Positions 32,494 through 61,860 of a stretch of DNA of 64,000 bases are shown here, one piece after another; position 1 is the stretch's first letter, and the number at the start of each line of letters is the position of its first letter. This DNA comes from Cololabis saira (lineage: Eukaryota; Chordata; Actinopteri; Beloniformes; Belonidae). The stretch is taken from positions 2,891,001 through 2,955,000 of the forward strand of contig NC_084610.1 of assembly GCF_033807715.1 (NCBI RefSeq), in the 5' to 3' direction. The notes under the pieces were generated by a model. The model had not been told where the DNA came from, did no database searches, and worked only from the letters and a program-made list of their open reading frames with translations. The position numbers were made by a program, and so were the translations under genes.

Positions 32494-35400
32494 ATGTTTG
32501 CTGCAGCCACTAAGAACTTTGTGAAGCAGGTGGGAGACACGGGGAGGCTGATCCCCGTCCCCGGCCTCAGCGAGGCCGACCGCTACCAGCCCCTCAGTCT
32601 GGTGACCAGGAAGAGGAAGAAGCATTTCTGGAAGAAGAACAAATACGCCTCAACTCCCTTCTCGCTGAAGGACATCCTTGTGGGGGAAAAGGAGATCACA
32701 GCAGGTAAAGGTCACACATCTGCTCCCCTTTAAGTATTATCCCTCAATAAAATTAACATTTTTCAAACATGTTTATTCATGTTCAAATAAAAACATTATA
32801 TACAAGATCTTCCTTCTTCTTTTCATATTTTTTTTTGTATTCATTCCGATATTCATTCTTATGCCACAAGGCACAAAGATGATTTTAATTTACCGTTTTG
32901 TAGAACATGTAAACATACATCTTCCCCCACTTGTGGAATTCACTCAATAAATCTCTTAAATCATCACCATCCTTGCCAATATTCAAAATTTTAAAAAACG
33001 TTCTTATTGTTTCATCTTTGTAGTGTTTATTATTTAATCTGAGTTACATTTTCTTTTGTGTTTTTTGGTTTTTTACTCTCCTTTGTGTAGCTTTTGTTTA
33101 GTTTTTTATTCATATATGAAAGGATTCTATAGAAGCCACCAGGCTTCTTCCTTTCCTTGCATGTTATTTCAATGTTTTTACATTTATTGTTCAATTTGTC
33201 TTATATTGCTAAATAAATAAACTAAACTAAACTAAAATAGACTAACTATTGTTTTGTGTAATTTTACCTGATGTGGTCTGAAAAAAATCCCCCCATGGTT
33301 GGGAACTCTAGTTATGGACACCAAAACTGTTTTTTTTTTTTTTTTTTGTAGTTCAGGTTGTACAAAGGTTTTATTCTGTTGCATAATTGGACGTTTTAAC
33401 TGTGAGGTCTCTGGGGATTGGCCGCCCCCTGTGGAAAGGCGAGGAACTACAGTTTGTTGTAGTTTAACATACAGTGTCAATAGTCTGTTTTGGATAGATG
33501 GAACGTTGCTTTAAACAAACTTATCAATACGGTGGATATTTCCAAATGTCTCCAAATAGTTAAACATGTTTTTAGATTCAAAATGGAGTGATAAGCAGGG
33601 ACGTATCCTTTCTTTTTAAGGTATTGTTTAAAAAAAAAAATGCTGTGATTTCCACAGTACTTATAATTTGGATCTATGTTAAGAATTTTAATAATCAGAT
33701 ATCAATTATCTATATTGATGCATTTATTATTATTAATATTCTATAGTGTAAACATTGTGTTACTGTGTGAAATTGTATACTAATCTTACAATATAACCTC
33801 ATTACAGCTGTGAAAAAGTGAAACAAGAAAACTGGGATATTTATTTTCATAAATCTAAAACTCAGTTTGAAGTAATATTTTTTTTCCTCCCAGGAGTCTC
33901 GTCCTATCAGCTCCTGAACTACGAGGATAGGTCTGACGTAGCCCTGAACGGGCGATTAGGGAACCACATTATCAGCGACGTGGGCTTCAACATCAGCGGG
34001 TCCGACTCCGTGGCCGTCAAAGCTTCCTTCGGCATCGTGACCAAACACGAGCTGGAGGTGCCCACTTTACTACGAGAACTTAACTCCAGGTATCCAGAGA
34101 CACTACGTGCCAGTGTGGTTTCTCCTTGTCTTAAATGACACGTGTGCTGAGGTCTCCCATGTGCAATACTGGGATCGTCTGATCATAAAAGTCCAAGGAT
34201 GGAGCCCATAAAACCTCAGACAAACAACCACATATCGCTTTTTCTCAGCCTACCATTATTTATTTCATAAAATTAGTCCAAAAAGAATAGATCGGTGTGG
34301 ACAATACTAAGTTCCCCCTCACTGCTTCTGCAGGTTTTAAAGCAGCACTATGTAACTTTTCCAGCTTAATGTAATATTTCATCATCATCATTGTGATGGA
34401 ACATCAACTTCCAACAGGTTTAATGAACCTCTGTCATGGTCTGAGGGGTCTGTATCGCCTTCACTGGCACTATGTAACTTTGAGGAGCATGGTAGGAACC
34501 CTGCCACACTAAAAAACTACACATTTTTACGGCTTTGACTGCTTTACGGCATACGTCACTTCCCCCTCCTTCCTGATTCGTAGTCCAGACCAAAGCTGGG
34601 CGGGGCGTGGAGCTCAGAGCTCAGCAGAAGCTGGTGTCATGGCCCAAGCAGCGGAAAAACCCAAGAAAATAAAAGCTTTATTGGAGGAGGTGAAAAAAGA
34701 AAGCGGGAGAGTAACAAGCTAAATACCCGGACAAGAATAAACATTGTCCCGGCGTTCACTCGCTGGCGTGGTTTTGGTAATTCTAAAATTACTGACAATA
34801 TCAACAACAGACACAGAATAATAATAGTGATCATAAAATTGTGTAATTTGCAATGAGGAAGCTTTATAAAATAATAATACAATGGAATAGAATTACAGCA
34901 CTAGAGGAAAGAATGCAATGCAAAGAAAACGTATAGAACATTTCTACTATTTTTCCTGAGAACTGTAAAATTGTGCAGGGCTGATCTGCAAAACATTCAG
35001 TTATTCACAGGTTATAAAGTATTTCTTTATTTTGTCAGTAAGTATGTTGGACTAGCGTATGAGTTTGTAGTTTGAGGAGCATTATCTCTCTGAAACAGGA
35101 CAGGGGGGCGGGGGGACTTCACTAATAAAACCAAGTTGAACTTAGTGATTTTCAACATCGTCATATTATATTGTTTATCCAAAAATAGATACATTACCTC
35201 TTCGCTATCCATCCTGCAAACGACCGCTGAAAATAGAAGTAGTAGTTTTGAAAGTCCGTCCCGTCTTATTTCATTCACTATCAAAACAAATGCAGCGACG
35301 GGGACAGGAGTTTTCCGGCAGTACGCGCTGGTGCTCATGGGAAATGTAGTGTTCTTTCTGGTAAAGCACTACCGCTTTTGTCCAAAGGAGCCGCCAAACT

Positions 35401-38400
35401 CAACAAAAGCTGAAAGTTACATTGTGCTGCTTTAAAAAGGGTAACTAGTAGCAGGCGCTACCAACCATCAGCCCTTGATGAATTGATCATCAGCAGGTAC
35501 AAACCTGTATAAAATCAGACGATAAAGCATTTTACTGATCTGAAGCATTCAACTGTGTGTTAGCATAGTGCCAAGAGGGAACAACATAAGCTATAGTCCT
35601 AGAGAAACAACAGTTACTGCTCATCAGTCCAGAGAAATTCAACATCCTACAGTAAGAGAAATAATTCACCAGTGGAAACCATTCAAGACAGCTGACAATA
35701 GCCACGTTTCCATCACCCCAGGATTTGACCAAAACTTAAATATCACACGGAAAAAACTCTAATAGATACACCTTTTGGATCATGGAGGTACTTCAGATTG
35801 CCCACCCTTTTTCTCAAATTTTTTCATGGGTCAAATAAATATCATCATGGCAAAAAATGTTACGTATTGTTGCATTTGTTTAATAGTCGCACCTGTTATG
35901 ATCAGGTTATTGATTTTTAACATGTTTTTGCTCAAAAAACTATGAGAGGAACTCTAAACTTTTGCATACGACGGTTAACTTGATCAAGTTTGTTTTTTTA
36001 ATCACTGGATGTCAAATGCTAACTATCTTGATAATGCTTTAGTCAATTATTTGGGAATATATATGTATCATAACAGTTATCTGTTTGAAAAGAGAGGCGT
36101 ATCCAAAATGTCCCTTTACAAATATGACTGTATAGATTGGCATGTTTTGTCCTGACATCAACGATAAGTTGGTGCCTGACCTCAGACCTTTTGGTGGCTG
36201 ACAGAAACTGAGAAGAAGGATGAATAAATGATCGTGTGGTTCTACACTGCTGCTCATGCAGAAATACCAGAGTAGGATACAGTCTGAGAGACAAAAGGCC
36301 GTAGATGTTGTGACGTGTGTTGCTGCAGGAAGGTGGACCTGGATCACTGCCTGATCCGTCAGTCCAGGGAGAGCCGGCGCAGCGTCCTCTGTGTGGTGGT
36401 GGAGAGTATCAGAACCACCCGCCAGTGCTCGCTGACCGTGCACGCCGGCATGAGAGGGACGACCATGAGGGTAAAAATGTAAAAATACTCATAAGAATGT
36501 AAAAGAGAAGTAGTTTTTATTACAAAACACATCCGTGTCATTAAAGCAGCACAACGTAACTTTCAGCTTTTCTGAGTTTGGCGTCATCTTTTGGACAAAA
36601 GCGGTAGTGCTTTACCAGAAAGAACACTACATTTCCCATGAGCACCAGCGCGTACTGCCGGAAAACTCCTGTCCCGTCGGCTCTGCCTCTATGTAACTTT
36701 TCCACCTTAATGTAATATTTCATCATCATCATTGTGATGGAACATCAACTTCCAACAGGTTTAATGAACCTCTGTCATGGTCTGAGGGGTCTGTATCTCC
36801 TTCACTGGTACTATGTAACTTTGAGGAGCATGGTAGGAACCCTGCCACACTAAAAAACTACACATTTTTACGGCTTTGACTGCTTTACGGCATACGTCAC
36901 TTCCCCCTCCTTCCCCATTCGTAGTCGAGACGAAAATGGGCGGGGCTTGGAGCGCAGAGCTCAGCAGAAGCTGGTAACCCGTTGCTGTGTTGTGGCTGCA
37001 GCCATATACCGGTCCCTGGCTTCCTTGTTTAAGGTATCCCGGTAAATTCCAGTTCCTTTCCAGCAGTTTAACATCTTTTTTTTTGCGTTCCGTCTGTTCA
37101 CTTGGTGAAACAGAAAAGTAGTTTTGAAAGTCCGTCCCGTCTTCATTCACTATCAAAACAAATGCACACGACGGGGACAGGAGTTTTCCGGCAGTACGCG
37201 CTGGTGCTCATGGGAAATGTAGTTCTTTCTGGTAAAGCACTACCGCTTTTGTCCAAAGGAGCCGCCAAACTCAACAAAAGCTGAAAGTTACATTGTGCTG
37301 CTTTAAGATTGAGCTTTTAGTGCCAGATAATGCATCCTAATCCGAATTACTTCGGCATGTATAGTTGTTCGGTATAGATGTGGGGATCAATACTGAAATA
37401 TTGATACTTCCGATACCAGATCTCTCTGCTCCAAAATCGATTCTTAAACTAAAATATTGATACTTTTGAGACTTCAGTCAATTGTGGTAATGTTTATCAG
37501 TAACAGGAATACGGTGGAAAGTAACTAAACTAATCAGATTTTGTTTAAATGACACGCTGCTGGTAGGAACCACTTTTTTAAAATTTTTATAGTAGTTCTT
37601 ATTTTTGTTTATTATTCTCTTATTTATTTTAATGGTTTATTATTTTACTTAGGATCTTTTTTAGTGATGGAAACACCTTTTTCAAACACTCTAGTTTTTC
37701 TGTTGTTGTAACAGCTCGGCTGTATTGTGAATGAAGCCGCTACCTCAGTATACATCTGACTTTAAATTAAGTAGCTAAATAAGTGACTGTGATGTCTTGT
37801 ATTCTTAAACTATTTAAAATATACTTTTTTGCTTTTTTAGATTTACCGGGCACATTAAGGTATATTTGCACAATGTATTGGTATCTAATCGGTATTTCCG
37901 ATAGCAGCCTGAATTATTCCCGCAGGAGCAGGAATAATAACAGTCACGGCATCACAACAACACGGTAACAGAAGAAGAAGAGGGAGACTTTGCTGCATCT
38001 TACTGCAACATGATCAGCTTAGTATGTACGACATTTACATAGCTGCTGCATCATTAGCGTCCATTTTTTCACATGTCCTCCTTCGCGCTTGTTCCCTAAT
38101 TGTGCTGGAAGAATTACAATGCGAAAGTGTGTGTGGCGCCACCTAGCGCCGCGGAGTCGACTCTAATGGATTGTCTTCTTGTGCATGTTTACTTGGATTT
38201 CTCTGAATCTCCAGTTCAATCCTTAGCTCGACTGTTGCCAATAGCTCGATTTAGATGTGCATGTAACCAGACTGAGTGTTATATTTAAATATGTGCATAA
38301 TTCTTCATTCTTTTTAAATAATCATCAGTTTTTTTGAAGTGCAGCTGAGTCTCTCGGCTCTTTGTGCTTCAGTTTCAGATCGACGACGGCAGAAACCCCA

Positions 38401-39611
38401 AAGGTCGAGACAAAGCCATCGTCATTCCAGCTCACACCACCATCGCCTTCAGCATCTGCCAGCTGTTTGTTCGCCTGGACGGCCGTCTCGGTAGGAGCTA
38501 GGACCCCCCATCGCAGCCGCAAACCACACATTAATTAGACAGTTTTTATCTGAGGATTTAGGGACAAGAAAGTTGGAGAAGATTTGAGATGTAGGGTTAA
38601 AATCTGTAAAAAAAACCCACCAGATTGCATCGTTTGCACCTGAGGCTTTTTAGGTTTAGCAACCTCATTCCAGACCTTGCTTTTTTTAATTTAAAGGAGC
38701 ATGAGGCTCCTTTTAAGAAATGAGACTCTCTAGCGCCACCCTTCGCCACAACGGTCATCGGGGGTACTGCAGCCAACAGTGAAGCCGGCACGGGAGAACG
38801 GGGAGAACGCACATGCAGCGTCATGTGATGTCACATCCGCAGGACAGCGCGGGAAATTTCCTCGACATTTTGACTTTTTTGTCAACATTTCAACTTTTTT
38901 CTCGAAATTTTGACTTTTTTCCCGACATTTCAGCTTTTTTCTCGAAGTGCATAATGAAAAAAAAAATCTTCCCCCAGTTATAACTAATATAGAAACATGC
39001 AGCTTGTATCATTCTAAGGCTTATACAAGACTTTTCGGCTCATTTCATTTTTTGCGGCTCCAGACACATTTGTTTTCTTCTTCTTCCTCCTCAGACATCT
39101 GTGTAGCTCCAGAGTCCCAGGGCGGTTTTGAGCGGGAGCAGATCCGGGAGCAGCTGGGCGGTTACATCGGTCACTTCTCCATGGGTCGACTGCGACGGTT
39201 CCTGTCCGGGATCATCTACGGAAACCCCTTCAGGGCAGGTTCGATCACACCGCTCGTGAAGTCAAATCAAGACACGTGCACTTCTTTACTGTAAACCAAT
39301 CCTCTGCAGACGACCGGACCTTCGAGGAGCTGACCCACTCCGACTCCTACCTGGACGACGTGGTGACCGACTACTACGAGAAGGCGGCCAGCATGACGGA
39401 CGTGTCCACCGCCTACCTGAGGGAAAGCTCTCACACGCGCGTCAACCTGCTCAAACACAACATCCCCAAGGGCGCCTGCGCGCTGTGCGGCATGGGCAGC
39501 CAGCGGCGGGAAACCGTGTACGGCTGCCTGGAGTGCTCCGGCGGGGGGCAGAAATACGTCCGCCTGCACGTCGTGCCCTGTTTCGATCTCTGGCACAAAA
39601 CTCTGAGGTGA
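32494..39611 (+). CDS. pjvk: Pejvakin (gasdermin family), complete, 6 coding exons
   Basis: Exons 32494-32704, 33894-34089, 36329-36470, 38373-38490, 39095-39238 and 39310-39611 join in frame to 370 codons plus TGA (human pejvakin is 352 aa). The start [19 protein letters not shown] and segments such as [40 protein letters not shown] and [13 protein letters not shown] are diagnostic of pejvakin rather than GSDME. The C terminus carries the zinc-finger-like cysteines C327/C330 and C343/C346 (CALC ... CLEC), with C361 after them. Pejvakin is needed for hearing; in hair cells and auditory neurons it is linked to peroxisome turnover (family knowledge). Introns hold two TTAA-flanked elements of one family (34341-35431, 36545-37302) and a chimeric transposon remnant up to the acceptor of exon 5. 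No frame lesion seen. Confidence 0.93.
33050..33240 (+). mobile_element. LINE 3' tail in pjvk intron 1
   Basis: AGAAGCCACCAGGCTTCTTCC hairpin, T-rich stretch, TTGCTAAATAAATAAACTAA and an AACTA repeat, the same layout as 8520-8760. Confidence 0.45.
34295..35808. mobile_element. Composite: TTAA element inside a GGACAATACTAAG MITE
   Basis: Outer ends GTGTGGACAATACTAAG and CTTCAGATTGCCCACCC resemble the MITE at 19086. Inserted in it is a 1.1-kb element (34341-35431) with AGCAGCACTATGTAACTTT / AAAGTTACATTGTGCTGCT ends and TTAA at 34337-34340 and 35432-35435. Lies in pjvk intron 2. Confidence 0.75.
36545..37302. mobile_element. TTAA element, second copy in pjvk intron 3
   Basis: Ends AGCAGCACAACGTAACTTT / AAAGTTACATTGTGCTGCT, flanked by TTAA (36541-36544, 37303-37306). 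Shares long blocks with 34341-35431, including ACTACATTTCCCATGAGCAC. Confidence 0.85.
37310..38372. other. pjvk intron 3, 3' part
   Basis: AT-rich with GATACTT/GGTATC-type short repeats (37380-37460, 37855-37905), probably an old transposon. No exon. Confidence 0.35.
38692..39076. mobile_element. Chimeric transposon remnant next to pjvk exon 5
   Basis: 38692-38860 is the start of the TTAAAGGAGCATGAGG MITE. At about 38862 it changes abruptly to the interior and right part of the CAGGGGTCGGCAACC hAT family, which breaks off at CAGACACATTTGTTTT, 18 bp before the AG of exon 5. Confidence 0.75.
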
Positions 39612-40956
39612 AACCGCCAGGATTCCTGGACTACAAGACCAATCTGGTCCACTGAGCCTCCATGAAAACCCGTCCCAGGAAACACAACCCCGCCCCGTTC
39701 TGGCCGCTGTGTATCGTTTTCAGTTTGCTTTTGGACGCCGTCCATTTCCACACGCGTGTTGTTGCACTCGGGCCAGCGGGTGAATTATTCAGTGAGGGTT
39801 CAGTCAGCTCCAAGTGTGTCATTGGTGTAAATGTTTTATTTCCACTGTTTCTGACTTGAATTTTTCTTCATTTCCTTTCAGTTTGTGTCTGACATCCTCA
39901 ACAATATTGTGATTTTCTGTAATACAATTAAAAAAACAAAAATGTCATACATTCTGGATTCATTACGAATCAACTGAAATATTGCAAGCCTTTTATTATT
40001 GTAATATTGCTGATCATGGTTTACAGCTTAAGAAAACTCAAATATCCTATCTCAAAAAATTTGAATATTCTGGAAATCTTAATCTTAAACTGTAAACCAT
40101 AATCAGCAATATTAAAATAATAAAAGGCTTGCAATATTTCAGTTGATTTGCAATGAATCCAGAATGTATGACATTTTTTTTTTTTCATTGCATTACAGAA
40201 AAAAAAAACATGTTTTTTGCATATTTGTTGCCTCATCTGCTTTTGTTTTTGCCCCCCCCATCGCCAGGGCTGTTTCATGTCTAAAAATAAGTTCCACAAA
40301 AGTAGGAAAAATTTGATTTGCACTGCAAATGAGACGTATTAAGATCAGAATTTGGTTGATTCTTTCTTGTTTCAACAGATAAGTGATTATGCCTCTCAGG
40401 CTTTGACCCAATTATGTTCCAGAAAAGTACTGACTAACGATGTGCAGACTGATGTTAAAGACACATTTGATCATAATGGGGCAAAAAAACAACCATAACC
40501 CTCTGTGATGTCACTAAGAAGTCTTTTGAGGAGCTTTTGAAGCCTCATCTTGGCACGAGCTGAAACAAATCCACCCCATTTCATCCAAAAAGGAGAGAAT
40601 GGGTAATATGTGTAGGTCTGGGAGCTGGGTGGGACACACCCACCTGAGGTCACGCACCACAAGCTGGTTGTTTTAACTTGACTCATGACTCGAGCTGATG
40701 TTACTGACACTAACGCCTGTTGACTAGTGAAACCACATTCACCAGAGATCCAGCCTGCTGGCTGTAATTGCTAGGCGAGGTGGTCGCTGAGGCTCGTGGC
40801 CTAGTGGGCTCAGTCCTGGAAAGGTCCGAGGTGAAAGTCTCTGGACTTCGCACCAGCAACTGGGAGAGGTGGGAACCAATAAAAGGTGGGCGTGTTTTAA
40901 CCCAGGCCTGTTCCTTCCACCCATTTACAACACGCCGCTCTTCAGAGTCCTATGGT
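39612..40956. other. pjvk 3' flank with truncated palindromic MITE
   Basis: 39901-40200 is a copy of the palindromic MITE at 28213 lacking both ends. The rest (40201-40956) has no recognised feature. No clear AATAAA for pjvk was found close to the stop. Confidence 0.5.
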
Positions 40957-41676
40957 TGGGGTTGCCACCTTTCAGAAATAGAAATAAGGGACGCCCCGAT
41001 TTCAGCAACGCAGGAGCAAAAAAAAGGGACATCCCCAAAACTTCTAAACTGCATAAAAATATGTTTATTTTATATGAAAAAACAAAATGGTTTGATTTAA
41101 AGATTAAAGTGCTTTAATAGCATTGAACTTGCATGACTGTACAGACAGACAACCATACTAGCAACTGAAATATCCTCCTATGCTACGTATGTCCACATCA
41201 GTCTAGATGTAGAATATAGATACAGGTGAAGAATATGGTGTAAAAGTTAATTTATTTCAATAATTCAACTTAAAAGGTGAAACTAATATATTACATAGTC
41301 TTATTACATGCAAAGTTTATATGTTTGTTGATACCTGTTTATTGATTTCATAATATATTCTAATTCTTTGAGATTTTTTATTTGGGGTTTTCATAAACTG
41401 TGAGCCATAATCATCAAAATTATAACAAATAAAGGCTTGAAATATCTCACTTTGCATGTAGTAGGAAATACAATATATTTGTTTCACCTTTAGTTCAATT
41501 TACTACAAATGAAGTTTTGCAATATATTAAAATTTTCCGACCTTCACCTGTACAGTATATTATGAAATCAATAAATAAGAGTATAATATATGTCCGTATT
41601 GGTTCAATATGGAACGCAACTTTTAATTCCCAATTACGTAACGATTACGTATTTCAAGGGACGGGTGGTGACCCTA
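40957..41676. mobile_element. hAT non-autonomous element with nested MITE, perfect TSD
   Basis: Flanks CCTATGGT at 40949-40956 and 41677-41684 are identical. Inverted ends TGGGGTTGCCACC and GGTGGTGACCCTA. Inside, 41214-41560 is a separate MITE with TACAGGTGAAG / CTTCACCTGTA ends. Confidence 0.85.
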
Positions 41677-41831
41677 CCTATGGTTGACGTCACACAGCGG
41701 TTGTACAGCTTATCATACAGTCTGTAAAGTATGGCACTAATCCCCAAACAAGTGAACAAGCTGAGACAAAAAAAGAGACCAAAATAAGACATAAAACAAC
41801 AATGTCACAAAATGATCAATTACCCTATCAG

Positions 41832-42289
41832 CAGTACTGGAGTTGAGGGGGATGAGGGGGATGGCATCCCCCCCTGAAATAAAAACGGTCCAAATCATCC
41901 CCCCTGAAATAAAAACGGTCCAAATCATCCCCCTGTAAAACTGCCATCCCTCCTTTCCATCCCTTATGTCATTTCATCAATGAATGTGGTTTTACTGCTA
42001 TTTCAACATTTAGAGTCATCACCAGAAAAATAACACCAGAATAATAACTTATTTGACAATTTTCACCTGTTTCAAGTAAATTTTCACTTGAAATAAGTAG
42101 AAAAATCTGCCAGTGGGACAAGATTTATCTTCTCATTACGAGCAAAAAAATCTTGTTCCACTGGCAGATTTTTCTACTTATTTCAAGTGAAAATCTACTT
42201 GGAACAGGTGAAAATTGTTGTTTTTTCCAGTGATGAGTCTTGTTGAGTTTTGTTTTGAGTCCCTGATCTTTTTTACAACTCGAGTACTG
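41832..42289 (+). mobile_element. hAT-type MITE 'CAGTACTGGAGTTG', full copy
   Basis: Flanks CCTATCAG (41824-41831) and TCTATCAG (42290-42297) match at 7 of 8. Internal GAAATAAAAACGGTCCAAAT unit is duplicated in this copy. Lies between pjvk and pwp2. Confidence 0.85.
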
Positions 42290-42648
42290 TCTATCAGAGA
42301 TGTTGAATGGGTGCAGAGTCAATCAAAGCATCTTAAAATGAGACAAATGAGCAAGAAGAAATGCAAAAAGTCCCACATCAGACATAAATAATGTAAATCT
42401 GGCACAAAACAACTGTAAAAATGAGCAACACGAAACACAAAACAGCTGGATGCAGATGAAAGCAAAAAGGTGTAAGACATCTACTGTGCTATCATAATTG
42501 GGACAAAAGACAACCTTTATTCGTGTTAGTGTCATTTGTGATTGTTTTAGCAGCTTGTATTTGTGCCAAAGGGACAGTTTCACAACCAGTTTATGAAAAG
42601 GACATGGAGCCGTCTGTCCTGCTGGTGCGTTGAGACGCCGCGCCTCCC

Positions 42649-42667
42649 CGCCGCCAGGGGGCGCTGT
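42649..42667 (+). promoter_or_regulatory. Candidate CTCF site upstream of pwp2
   Basis: CCGCCAGGGGGCGCTG at 42651-42666 fits the CTCF core (CCASYAGRKGGCRS) except that G replaces A at the third position. It lies about 155 bp before the PWP2 ATG in a GC-rich pocket (42600-42720), in an otherwise AT-rich intergenic stretch between pjvk and pwp2. Occupancy is inference. Confidence 0.5.
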
Positions 42668-42819
42668 GAGGCGCTGTAACCACTCCAGCCGGAGAGTGTC
42701 AACAGAACCCTCACACGTGGGGAGCAGGAAGAGCCATGTGTGGAGAAATCAGACAGAATTTATGATTAAAGAATTAAATCAGAAATAAATGCACACAAGT
42801 CCAGGAGAAGTGAGGAAAG

Positions 42820-58530
<15,711 letters not shown>

Positions 58531-58574
58531 AATTTCTCTGTACTTAAATATTGTGATTTAAAACTTGTTTTTTA

Positions 58575-58580
58575 AATAAA
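58575..58580 (+). promoter_or_regulatory. pwp2 polyadenylation signal
   Basis: AATAAA 45 bases after the TAG stop, followed within about 30 bases by a T-rich stretch (AATCTTTATAATCTTTTCTT). This predicts a very short 3' UTR ending before the hAT copy at 58656. Confidence 0.6.
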
Positions 58581-58655
58581 TTCATATATAAACAATCTTT
58601 ATAATCTTTTCTTATTCAGTTTGATCAGCTTCAGCAGAAGTCTGATCGACTAAAC

Positions 58656-59107
58656 CAGGGGTCGGGAACCCGCGGCTCTAGAGCCGCATGCAGCTCTTTA
58701 GCACCGCCCTAGTGGCTCCTGGAGCTTTTTCAAAAATGTTTGTCTTTTTTTTCTCTTTTTTTCTTTTTTCCTTTCCTTTTTAATCTCGACATTTCGACTT
58801 TTTTCTCGAAATTGTACTTCAACATTAATATCGACATTTTGACTTTTTTCTTGACATTTCAACTTTTTTCTCAACATTTTGACTTTTTTCTCAAGATGTA
58901 CTTCAACATTGATCTCGATATTTCAACTTTTTTCTCGAAATTTTGACTATTTCCTCGACATTTTGACTTTTTTCTCGACATTTCGACTTTTGCCATTTGT
59001 CTTCATTCTAAGGCTTTTCATTTTTTGCGGCTCCAGACCAGACATATTTGTTTTTTGTGTTTTTGGTCCAATATGGCTCTTTCTACTTTTTGGGTTGCCG
59101 ACCCCTG
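58656..59107. mobile_element. hAT non-autonomous element after pwp2
   Basis: CAGGGGTCGGGAACCCGCG ... GGGTTGCCGACCCCTG. Flanks GACTAAAC (58648-58655) and AACTAAAC (59108-59115) match at 7 of 8. Confidence 0.88.
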
Positions 59108-59633
59108 AACTAAACGTTACCATGTACATTGTTACATTGGTCACAGATGAGGCCATAACCTAAAGTGGACGGTTATCAGTGTTTTTGGTGAACGGATGAG
59201 TTTGAAGTCTCCTCAAAGACTCCACGGTTCTGGTTTTGGATGAGTCCACATGACTTTTCAAAAGGACGTTGCTCCAGAAGTATTGTGTCTTTTTCAGATG
59301 CAGTTTTGGAGTCCAACGCTGTGCTGCCAGATTACTTTTAGAGGGAAGAGGATTTATCTCTCTAGTTAATAAGTCAACGTAACTGAGGCTTGGAGTAGAT
59401 ACTTTTCTTTAATTGCTGATGACTTTCCTGTTTGGCACTGCGTTAACAAATAAACGATTCCCCTGACTGGAAAACTACCAAAACCTTTACCTTTAAAGAA
59501 GTACACAATTGTTGACGGTCAATGAATTAAATGTTTTTGATTAACCTCTTTAGGCTTTACATTTTGGCTCTGTATTATTTTTGTAAGGTATTTTGCTCGT
59601 ATGTGGTTGTTTTAGATGGTATAGTTTTTTTTT
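59108..59633. other. pwp2-eed intergenic, nothing recognised
   Basis: No feature found. Confidence 0.35.
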
Positions 59634-59938
59634 TACGAAAGCGTATTAGGGCCATGCAGGAGAAAAAATATTTGAGAGGGGAAGATTATTTTTTTTTATT
59701 GTGCACTTTGAGAAAAAAGTCGAAATGTCGAGATTAATGTTGAAATACAATTTCGAGGAAAAAAGTCGAAATTTCGTGAATAAAGTTGACATTTCGAGAA
59801 TAAAAACATTAATCTCGATTTTTTTCAACTTTTTTCTAGACATTTCGACTTTTTTCTTGAAGTGCCTTAGGAAAAAAAATCTTGCTCCTCTAAAATATGA
59901 TTTTTATTTTTCTCCTGCCTGGCCCTGATACACTATTT
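59634..59938. mobile_element. Fold-back MITE with (AAAAAAGTCGAAAT) interior
   Basis: TACGAAAGCGTATTAGGGCC ... GGCCCTGATACACTATTTTTGT, diverged ends of the family at 8034. Ends about 60 bp before the eed promoter motifs. Confidence 0.65.
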
Positions 59939-59997
59939 TTGTAATGTGCTTTGCCATGAAAGTATTCGTTATTTTCCCCAACGGTGTAATCGGAGTA

Positions 59998-60061
59998 AAG
60001 ACTACAGTTCCCGGCAGCCCTTGCGCGGCCGGAAGCGGAAGAGGCGGGAGTCTCAGCCAAA
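59998..60061 (+). promoter_or_regulatory. EED core promoter: ZNF143/SBS-like and tandem ETS-like motifs
   Basis: ACTACAGTTCCCGGCAGCC at 60001-60019 matches the ZNF143/SBS motif (ACTACAATTCCCAGCATGC) at most positions. CCGGAAGCGGAAG at 60029-60041 gives two GGAA cores of ETS type in a short GC-rich stretch just before the start codon. No TATA box is seen, which fits a housekeeping promoter. Motif matching was by eye. Confidence 0.55.

Positions 60062-61860
<1,799 letters not shown>

Noticed and set aside
39267..39596. Minus-strand 109-codon frame
   Set aside because: Antisense of the last pejvakin exon, which has strong family evidence on the plus strand.
32494..39611. Calling the gasdermin-family gene GSDME (DFNA5)
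   Set aside because: The first exon is similar between the two, but the short C-terminal zinc-finger-like region (CALC ... CLEC ... PCFDLWHK) and total length fit pejvakin.
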